DNA of 34,217 nt from Setaria digitata. Taxonomy: Eukaryota > Nematoda > Chromadorea > Rhabditida > Setariidae. How positions within the stretch are numbered: position 1 is the stretch's first letter; each line of letters opens with the position of its first letter. Under the pieces are notes generated by a model, which saw only the letters and a program-made list of their open reading frames with translations, did not search any database and was not told where the DNA came from. This document shows positions 11,148-20,300 of this stretch, in pieces. The position numbers were made by a program, and so were the translations under genes. The stretch spans positions 1 through 34,217 of the forward strand of contig RCAB01000601.1 of the NCBI GenBank assembly GCA_003640385.1. The letters are read 5' to 3'.

Positions 11148-12753
11148 ATGTGCTTGCATACGAGAGGAACGTCAAAGTGGGATTCATCGAAGACATGTAG
11201 TGGTGATAAAAAAACATTAACTGAGGATAATAAATTACTACCTAAGGAAGTGAAAGATACAGCAGTTAACTTCGGAAAGGTCAATTACTCCTTACCTTTT
11301 TATAAAAACAAAGAAAAGAAGTAAATTTGTAAAGTATTACTCATGTCCATCAGAAGCAGATAAAATCCAATTCAAATAAGAGATTATCAATAATTGTTGG
11401 AAATATCTTTTAAAAAAAAAAGAAAAAAAAAATAGTCAGTTATTAATCGATTTATATTACCTGACTTATAATTAGTCCTTTGCATTTGCTATTTACCTTT
11501 AATAACAAGAATTTACAGTTTTCTTTTATTCATTACACTTGATAAATAAAGTGATTTTTGCTTAATCTTTAATAGTAATCATAAAGTTGACCATAGGCTA
11601 TTTGTTACTTTATTTACCCTAACATAATATTGTTGCAACATATGAATTCTTTATTTCATTATTTTCAATTTTATGAAAATTAAGCCCTCTAAAACAAACA
11701 ATCTTAGGTAAAGCAAGGAATTAACTCAGCCTTGACAGAGCCAAATCAAATAAAACGATTATAACAGTTGCACAACTAAAGTAAATTAATATGCTAAACT
11801 ACGATATGAAATTATAAGCACAGTAAAAATATTAGGAGCTTTAAAAAAAAAAAAAAAATTTTCGAAATTTTCTTTTTCCTTGTTGTGTATAACTGTAAGT
11901 TACGAAACAAACTCTTTGCTATCTCAAACTAATCAATTCCTAAGTGTATGTAAATAAAAAAATTAATTTGGATAGGATGCCGGTGACACCGATAGGCAAA
12001 AGGAGGAAAAGCACATCACGGAATTACCAATCATTGAAGGAAAGAAGCCCACATCAGATGAAAATCACGGCTGTAACAAACCAAAACCCAGGTCAGTTCT
12101 GTTCAAATTAAAACTTAATTTCAATACATTTGAAAACAGCATACATTTAAAAAAAAAAAAAAAAGAAGTGTAAAACAGTGCATAAACAGCACTCATTTTA
12201 GGAAAATGGATTTTAGTGACAAAAATCGAAAACAAAACGAGGTAAAGAGAAAATGTTCCTCCTGAATATCACGAAAATTTCTCGAAATTATTTTATTCTC
12301 TCTAATTTAATGCGTTCAGAAGAAAACTAGGCTTTCGAAATTCTCAAAGAAACTAAGACTTGCAAAAAGTTTCACATGAAAATTACTGTGAATATTGGTT
12401 TCTATCTTCTTTGTATCAAACATCTGCAGCAGCATCAGTTGTTGCTGCTCTTCGTAAATAATCGTCCTGGCGGTATTTTTTTTTAAGTACCCTGTCATTG
12501 CTAACATACCCGATCATCACGCACTTGACGGAAGGGGATAAAGAAAAAGAATGTAAAAGAGGATAACTTTTTTAAAACTGCTATTCAGGTAAAACAGAAA
12601 TTAATAAATTCATTCATTGCGGAAATTACTCAAAAAAGTGGTACATCAAGAAGCGGAAAAGCAAAATCCACCTGTAAACAGTGCGAATCGGTGATACGTG
12701 ATAACACACTGGAAGAAATACCGCGTGATATGCCAAAATACGATTCATTATAA
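11148..12753 (+). CDS. predicted 150-aa hydrophilic protein, family unknown
   Basis: Predicted exons: 11148-11279, 11976-12091, 12202-12241 and 12589-12753, with stop TAA at 12751-12753. Junction phases are 0, 2 and 0 and agree across all four exons; each intron begins GT and ends AG (donors GTCAAT, GTCAGT, GTAAAG; acceptors GATAG, TTTTAG, ATTCAG). The product would be 150 residues, rich in Lys, Asp, Glu, Ser and Thr, without a signal peptide or membrane segment. Its last exon holds a Cys-X2-Cys pair (CKQC) and the ending MPKYDSL. I do not recognise the family. The gene is convergent with rpn-5; a possible AATAAA signal lies at 13023-13028. Two further exon-like stretches (12320-12368 and 12430-12453) could be inserted in phase and would move the last exon into another frame stopping at 12675-12677, so alternative splicing is possible. 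The model rests on sequence logic only. Confidence 0.5.
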
Positions 12754-13070
12754 CAAGTTTCCTACTTGATTTCACTATATATGCAATTACCGATTGGAAG
12801 AAATCTCTTCCGCTATTTTTTCAGAATGGTAAAAATCTAATTGAATCTCATATGGCAAATAATTATGATCGATAAAAAAACTGCAAATTTTCAAGTTTCA
12901 ACTTAGAAGAATAATTTACTGCAGTATCAAATCTATTGTCAAATTCACGGTATCAATCAATGCATTAATTTGGAGTTTCTACTTACAGTACTTTGTCTTG
13001 TTCTAGCAAACAAGATCTCTTGAATAAAACAGAAAAATGGTCAAATTGAGAAAACAATACAAAAAATCAA
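12754..13070. other. convergent 3' region between two genes
   Basis: Tail-to-tail interval of 317 bases between the stop codons of the unknown 150-aa gene (+) and rpn-5 (-). It must hold both 3' untranslated regions. AATAAA at 13023-13028 on the plus strand could serve the unknown gene and lies close to the rpn-5 stop, so the transcripts may overlap. No clear plus-strand TTTATT (minus-strand AATAAA) was seen for rpn-5. Confidence 0.5.
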
Positions 13071-16000
13071 TTAGCGAACAGTAGTACTTGATCCTGAGCC
13101 ATCTTCTAAATGTCGATGAACCATTTCTTCTTTAGAAATCAAATGTGATACCTGCAATTGAAAACAAATTCTACAATTGTTCATATATAGTTTATAGTGT
13201 TATAATCTTAATTTTACCTTAAATCGCACAATAAAACACATCTAAAAATGAGTTTTGAAAAGTTCATCCCTCTTCATACCTACAAAGTCATATATGAACT
13301 TGGGCAGAAAGTTGTGAATGAAAACATTGTAAAAAGTAACTTTTCAAACAATTTTACGTACATGATCTATCAAAATAATTAGCATGAAAAAAAAGAGAAA
13401 ATAAAAGCTCACAACAACTGACCTTATTTAGGATGTCCGTGAGTTTTCGAACTGAACTAGCCCATTGATCCAACTGTTCAATATTAGCCTTTCGAGCCCT
13501 CAAGTTGACAACCTTTGCCGGGCGATAAATTTTTGCGTCAGGAATTGCACCCGTAACGATAAGATTGCATAAAAAATTTTCCATTTCCTTAAATTATTTG
13601 GAAATTTTGGGCTATGTAAATATTATAAACTTAATATTATACCAATTCTTATCTAACCATCAGTACTTTACGAATAATTTATCTATTAATGATTCACTAC
13701 ATATTATGACTACAGCATAAAAATTGTCTAAGTTTTGGAACAATACAATCCGTTATCATTTATAAATGTTACTCAGAACGTTCTGCGACTGAATAAGTCA
13801 AACTAAACCACCAATGGTAAGCCATATACCCACCTCAACAGGATAATCAAGTAATTCGGCCATACGTGCAAATGTTATTTTAGTATAGTACTTTGCAATC
13901 ATACGCATATTCTGAAAAAAGAAAGATGTAGATAATAAAAATCAAGGATTTTTAATAGAGCCTATTAAATGTGTAGCTGAATTCCACCTTTCTTAACAAG
14001 CAAGCCTGATAGTACTTTTCAAAAGCACACAAAAAAAAAAAAATTATCAGGAAAGAAAAATGCAAACTAAAAAGTTCTTTCTTACATGTTCACCAACACG
14101 AGTGTGCAAATCAGACCAGCGCTTATTTCCATCTTCACTACGGTCGAGAACATCAGTTGCTTTGCTCATTGAAATACCATCACGTAAGAGTTTCTCATAC
14201 TTGCTTATTGTACCCTGTATGAATTCAATATCACTTCCGATTAATGCACAGTGCACAGTGATACAGTATATTTTAGACAGCATGTAACTTAGTAAAGTTC
14301 AAGTCATAGAATCCTTTTGTACAGAAGAGGTAAATTATTTCAAATAAATATTCCATGAAAGAGAAGTCAATAAAATCTTTTTAATTGACTAAGAAATCAT
14401 TTTTTTTTGAAATGAATTAGCACATACTTTCCAAGAAATCAATTCCTGATTAATAAACAGTTCGAGGAGAGAGTTGTATTCGGGAATCAACTCTAGTTGT
14501 CGTCCTTCATGAATACGATGTAACAAATCCCACTGTTCATTGTTATGCGGAGAGAGCAAAACATATAAAACAATGCATTTGAGAATCTGAAGAAAAAAAG
14601 GTGTAACATGTCAACTTTAGAAAACTTACATTCAACTGTCTTAAAATGTCTAAAAAAAACTAACCTGTTTTGATTTTTCCTGGTCAGCCTGTATACAAGG
14701 CGAATCTAAAACTGCTCGATAATATCTGCAGACATCCAGATAAGCGCTTTCATGTAACCCAATTTTGATCATTAGGTCATAATATTTTAATTTCAGTTCT
14801 TGTACCTTAAATCAGATTATCTTACTAGAAGGCAATATACTTCATTAAAAAAAATATATGCAATTGTAAGCAATGCCACTAATAGAAATTTATATCAGTC
14901 GAGGCAGCTTATAATAATCACTGGAATCTGCAGTACCCTTCATAGTACCTCTCTGCTTATAAAAAGTTTCCAAAAGACTTTTTGATGCCGCTTTTATTAC
15001 TCTAGATCGTGAAATAACGAACTGTTCTAAAAAATACGAATGAAAGAGTTACCGTGATATGAAAAAGAAAAACACCCAATTAAACAAACACTTGATAGAA
15101 GGAAAACTTACCTCTTCCGATTTGTTTTCGAAAAAACGACTGGAAACCTTCTTGCATAAAATAGACGCGCGAATAAAATCTTTTTTCAATACGCATAACC
15201 GCATTTGCTCCAAGATGAATTCTACCTAAAAAAGAAAAAGTATAAGTGAAATTTTTCCAGAAATCAAAGGCAAATTTCTAAATCAGAATGTGGCCTACTT
15301 TTTCCTTCAGTTCCATGGAACCGTAGGTCTCTACTTGTAGTTCCAAAAGCATTGTCGTCGCTTCATCAAGTTTACCTTCTGCTTCTAACTTCTTTACAAG
15401 ACGATTAGTCAAGCGAGCTCGTTCAACTTCAACATATATCTGCAACAATTTTAAAAAGGCTAAAACTGACGCATACTTCAGGCATGATGACTTTGACTCC
15501 ATCAGTTCTGCCAATTATTTATCTCCATCTGAATATATGTTTACTCTAAGAAATTTTTAAAAATTTTATAAGATCAAGATTCCAGAAAAGAAAGAAAAAA
15601 AAAAAAAACCTTTCCAGCAGTAACATTTCTTAGCGTCTCGATGAGTTTATCTCGGACCTGCTCATTTGGGGTTTTTTCGATCATTTCACAACAATCGCGT
15701 ACCTGGAATGTAAACTAATTAAACTCCTTGATAAAGAAACTTGAACCATCCCAAATCCAAGAGAAATGAAATAACCTATAACGAATATAAGTCATAAATT
15801 CAAACCATTTTAGCTATTGACTGTTTGATTATTGAGCGTTTCTTTGAAAGCATCAGAATAGTGTCATTTAGCAGCGTCCAATCTCCTCCCTCAAAACACA
15901 GTTTAACCATATGTTGAACAATACGCATATTTGATTTCATATCCGATCCAAGCCTAGTTGATTTCTCCAAACTTGACAGTGAGTCCAACGCAGCTGAGAC

Positions 16001-16647
16001 ATTACCTGTCTATAAAACATAACATTCTATTATCTGAACGATGATAATAACTATTTCAGCAATAAAACAAAAAAAAAAAAAAAAAAAACTTCCACTCAAT
16101 GAAGCCATCGAGATGCTCCACGCTCATTTTCTCGTAATTTTTTTTTTTTACCACAATAGCAGAAATAATTCCATTTAGAAAGAAATCTTTCACTGAGAGC
16201 TGTACATCTATTAGACTAAACGACATATGATTCCCCGTAATTCCCCTATTTTATAATTTTATAAAATAGAATTATAATTTTTTATTCCCCTATTTTATAA
16301 TTTTATCCTCCTGCCAAGGAATGCAACATAATATCAACAGGTAAAAATTAAAATTTCAAGTAAATAACCTTAGCAATAGCATCTGCTTTAGCTAAAGCCT
16401 CGTCCGTTTGCTCCGTATAATCTATTTCCATTTTGAAAAGTCGCCCATCGCCTTCCTACAACCATTTCTTGAAATAAATTATGAAACATGGAAAAGCAAT
16501 TTTTCTCTCCTGATTAAATCAATGTTTTTTGATTTTGATTATGTGATTACCTACCTGTACGGCTAGATTAGCATAGTAATCAGTGGATTGAGATGGTGGT
16601 AATTTCGAGTTATCCGAACGTACTGGAGAAACCTTGCGTCCTTCCAT
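13071..16647 (-). CDS. rpn-5: 26S proteasome regulatory lid subunit Rpn5 (PSMD12)
   Basis: Rpn5 is a scaffold subunit of the 19S regulatory particle lid, which recognises and deubiquitinates proteins for degradation. Exons, 5' to 3' on the minus strand: 16555-16647, 16369-16455, 15806-16009, 15610-15702, 15299-15439, 15112-15225, 14665-14805, 14428-14586, 14086-14214, 13834-13911, 13423-13587, 13071-13151; stop TAA at 13071-13073. Product 494 aa (human PSMD12 456 aa; the extra length is partly an N-terminal extension in exon 1). Matches recalled from the human protein include [10 protein letters not shown] and [13 protein letters not shown] in exon 5, [11 protein letters not shown] in exon 6, [10 protein letters not shown] in exon 7 and [20 protein letters not shown] in exon 10, the last being the winged-helix part of the C-terminal PCI domain (about residues 290-470). 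Start chosen because TTTCAG lies two bases upstream of ATG. All eleven introns are in phase 0. The gene is intact. Confidence 0.96.
16240..16306. repeat. 23-bp direct repeat and hairpin inside rpn-5 intron 2
   Basis: A 23-base sequence beginning ATTCCCCTATTTTATAATTT occurs at 16240-16262 and 16284-16306. The first copy also begins a perfect 10-bp inverted repeat (CTATTTTATA / TATAAAATAG, four-base loop, 16246-16269). Confidence 0.85.
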
Positions 16648-16649
16648 TT

Positions 16650-16657
16650 CTGAAATT
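16650..16657 (-). promoter_or_regulatory. probable spliced-leader acceptor of rpn-5
   Basis: On the minus strand AATTTCAG ends at 16650, two bases before the ATG at 16647-16645. The motif matches the nematode 3' splice-site consensus, and no in-frame exon could be joined to it from upstream, which favours trans-splicing over a cis intron. Confidence 0.65.
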
Positions 16658-16771
16658 GAAACACTACGCAACCTACGCAGTGATTCAGGTGAATAGTCAC
16701 GTAAGTGTGCTATACGTCATAAGAAATTACATCTAGAATCAGACCATTTTAATCACTGCAAGTCACCACAA

Positions 16772-16818
16772 CGGAAGAATCACGTCCAATCTCGCCGATC
16801 CGCACGTGAATTCTTCCG
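16772..16818. repeat. inverted repeat with CACGTG in the shared promoter
   Basis: Left arm CGGAAGAATCACG (16772-16784) pairs with right arm CGTGAATTCTTCCG (16805-16818), with one bulged base and a 20-base loop. CACGTG (16803-16808), a bHLH-type E-box, overlaps the start of the right arm. Confidence 0.75.
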
Positions 16819-16960
16819 CATTACGCTATAACTACTCTCTATCTCTGACAGTTATAGCTCTCTGGTGATATCACAAATTTTCAGCATATTTGAAACATCT
16901 AATTCACTCTAACGTCTCATTAAACTAAACACTTCTCATAAAATCAGTTTTTCTACTCAC

Positions 16961-17161
16961 CTTAAAGGCCAACACTTTCTCAATTTTCTCCATGTCCACT
17001 CGTAGTGCATTTTGCTGTCTATCCTTAAACTCCTTCTCTTCCTGACAATCTCCTCAAATTTCCAACTATATGTCAATCACACACTGAACCATTAATCCAT
17101 ATTCCCCCTCCCCTCAACTTACCTCCAAAAAGGTCCATACACTTCGGTAACCCGTGATGTG
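16961..17161 (-). other. exon-like block upstream of rpn-5, function unknown
   Basis: On the minus strand, 17123-17161 and 16961-17041 look like two consecutive exons. The first is preceded by a possible TAG acceptor and followed by GTAAGT; the second is preceded by GTCAG and followed by GTGAGT. Both are in phase 0 and together read 40 residues with a charged helical character (for example EEKEFKDRQQNALRVDMEKI). A second frame is also open through both. Neither frame can be spliced in frame into rpn-5, no start codon is evident, and I do not recognise the peptide. It could be the 3' part of a small gene, a non-coding upstream exon, or chance. Confidence 0.3.
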
Positions 17162-17371
17162 CTACGTGAACCATCTAATTTTACGACATTTGACAACGTG
17201 CTAGACTTAATTAGAAACTTCTTTTAGCTAGTAATTGCTTCGGTGGCACTAATTTAACTAATTTTAATGGCTTTCATTTCACTTAAAAAAAAAAAACATA
17301 GCTTCGCTAAAAAGCTTCACATAATGAAGAAATCTTTTTCTTTTATTTAGCTAATGACATGATTCTCATCC

Positions 17372-17383
17372 CGTTACTTTTAG
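17372..17383 (+). promoter_or_regulatory. probable spliced-leader acceptor of UBR3
   Basis: CGTTACTTTTAG ends three bases before the ATG at 17387-17389. The position and motif suit trans-splicing; a cis intron from an unseen 5' exon cannot be excluded. Confidence 0.55.
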
Positions 17384-17386
17384 GTA

Positions 17387-20300
17387 ATGGTACCAAATCC
17401 AGGCGATTCGGGAAACGAGTCCACATCTTTGATTGACCAATCAAAACTTGAGAGTAAAACTGACGACAAGATGAGCCAACCAAATTGGGTAATTTTTGAA
17501 GTATTCAAACCATTAGAAAAGATTCCAAACAAATATTCTTTTATTGTATGAAATACAAATAATCTGCAACACATTTTAGATGCTGTGATCAGAAATGTTA
17601 AGCAATTTGATGTTGGAAATTGTTTCAAAAATTAGGTTTCAGCTCAAAAAGTATAATATGTATATATATATCCATATGAGTTTAATCCTTTATGGATAAG
17701 TTCTGTAACTTATTATCAATTCAGATGATACTTTTTCTCATATATAATTAATTATCCATATGGTGCAACATATTGAATATATGACTGTTATTTTATTTTC
17801 CTGGTACAGGTATTATAGTAATATCACCAGGATATTTTTAGGAGCAGGAAAAGATGAATGAGGCAAAGAGTTTGAAATTAATTAGTGACGAATTAAAAGC
17901 AAAGGAGTGTCCTCTTTTTGGTGGTAAATATTGCGAGAAATTACCGAAGGATATTAGGTACTAGTTGTTTCATTTTCTCAATTAACAAACAGTTCATAGA
18001 TAATTAATGATCTAGTTCAACGCAGCGATGATTATTGTCACACAGTGATGTAGATTGACTTACAGTCCACTTTTTTCTATATCATAGGGCTTCTTTTGTT
18101 TATCTTCAGTAGCTGCTATTAGCTGAAATCCAACTGATACAAAAAAAAAAAGAAAATTTTACTTCAAGTTTGAAAACAAGCTAAATTAAGGGAAAAAGCT
18201 GGTGCCTTAGAGGCCCGACTCGACGGTCTCATTAGTGGTTCAGTAAGTAGCCCATTCAAGAGTGGAACTCGTGATGAGTTACGATTATTAATTGCTCAGG
18301 GTTTAACAATTGCTGCTTTCAAAAAAAAAAGTATGACTTTTTTCTTTTTGAAAAGCTTTCGCTTAGGATTTGAATGAATTAAACAAATTAGAGTTTTTCA
18401 TTAAAAAATTAGCTACTGGCAATTTTAATGATTTATATGTTAAAAAAAAAAAGTAAATTGATAATTGAGAAGAGTTTTAATTTGGACTTTTCGCGTATAA
18501 TTTTATTTTGGATTTCCCACCTTTAAACGTGCTGCATTGAATGGGACAATCGAGTATCTTATGCGGTACGGCGTAGTAATCGAAAAAAAAAAAAAAAAAA
18601 AATAAATAAAGGAAAATGAAAGCTTGTGGGAAAGGTTGTTAGCTTTATTTATTATTTTGTGTGTTTCAGTGAAAGAATACGATTTCTCATTGAAATGTAA
18701 TGCAGTGTGGTCAGCTGATGCTATTGCATATCGATGTAATACATGCGCATTCAATCCATGTACCATTTATTTGGTTTTGAAAGTGATTCATAGTTGCTTA
18801 ATTAATTGATGGAATAAAGTTGGGTAATTAGCGAACCTGTAAGCAATGTAGATATTGATATATTATGTGTATAATCTCCTATTATTACACATTTCGCTAA
18901 ATGATCAAACATTTTTTAAAAGAAAAAAATTTTTTTTTAAAAAGTTAATAATTCAGTTAAAGTGGTAAAACTATCAAAATTTAAATTATCATGCTAAAAT
19001 TATTGTAACTGCCATTTTTAGGTATGTCTTTATGTGCTGACTGTTTCAAGAATTCAGATCACGAAGGGCATGATTTCAATCGCTTCTTTTCACAAGCTGG
19101 TGGAGCTTGTGATTGTGGAAACGTAGATGTTTTAAATGAATCGGGGTATTTTTTTTCTCAAAATAATTTCTCTAGTTTACATTTATTTAAAATAAAAGAT
19201 TTTTTACGACTCTGTTATAGGTTCTGCTTTCGACATGGACCAAATGCACGTCGTCCACCTGTTCCTTCTCCGAATATTGTATCATTAGGAGAGTTCATTG
19301 TTCCGAAACTCTTCGTTCGATTATTTCTATGTTTTCGAGGCTGGGTAGGTCAACTCTTTTTTTTATCGATACTTCAATAAGATTTAGATAGTACATGGCT
19401 TGTTGTAATGGAATATTTAAACCCGAAATGCAAAACTAAGATGCACATTTCATAAGCTTTGAATCTGAAGTAGCAGAAATTTTTTGCCGTGGCTAAAACT
19501 AGTACAACATATCTAACCGTCGATAAAACTTGACTTGGCTTATGAATGTCTAACTTTTCTGTTTGCAGACGAGGCAGTACAGCTCTTACAAAGATGGTTC
19601 TAGCAAAGAAAGTTTCAGCAGTCATCTCGTTAATCGAGCACATGTTCTGATTGATCTAATTCAGGTCGTTATAGTAAAATTTTGACTTTTTATGTAGAAT
19701 CTTAAAAAAAAAAAGGGACTAAACAGCTCTTCTCTCTGGAATCATCCAGCCAACCTTATCAGCTGCAGCTTTTGATTTTAATGTTGGTATTTGCTGCCAA
19801 TATTTTGCAAAACATAGAATCACTGACATAAGGGGTTGTGAGTTTGCGGAATTGTTTTTATCAATTTCCTACAAGAGAAGATAATACTGTTGTTTTCTTT
19901 GTTGCGGTTTTGTTGCTGTACTTTGCATCAAACGATTTTTGACAGCCTAGACTAACATTTGAAAACCTAATTTTTTTTTTAATGAAATTTAGGAACTGGT
20001 TGATTGTGGTGGTCCAATTCGTGATGTTATCATAAGAAATTTGTTGGACTGTCAGTTATACCACAGTTTAAATAAACGCAATGCAGAAGACGATATTAGA
20101 GGTTGGACTTTGCTATTTGATTCATCAATCACTTGATTTGATCTCCATAACCATATGAAAAATAATTTTCAATTGACGAAATTTCACAGTGCAAAAGCGT
20201 GTTGATTCTTTGCTGGTAACTGAATTACCATATAAAGAAAGCTTGCCTATTCAGAAGTAAAAGGTAACTAGTTTTTGTTTTGTTCAATTATTCGATTGTC

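Larger units (their letters stand above)
16651..17383. promoter_or_regulatory. shared 5' region of rpn-5 and UBR3
   Basis: Head-to-head interval between two divergently transcribed genes. It must contain the promoters and presumably short outrons of both. It includes a GC-richer patch at about 16770-16835 with an inverted repeat and a CACGTG site (16803-16808), an ACGTCAT site at 16714-16720 resembling a bZIP/CRE half-site, and an exon-like minus-strand block at 16961-17161. No TATA box with convincing position was identified. Confidence 0.6.

Noticed and set aside
18503..18766. 87-codon minus-strand open frame
   Set aside because: It is the antisense shadow of UBR3 exon 4 and its intron, and contains a Phe run from poly-A.
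20190..20263. This stretch as a constitutive UBR3 exon
   Set aside because: It contains an in-frame stop, and exon 8 joins exon 9 directly with continuous phase.
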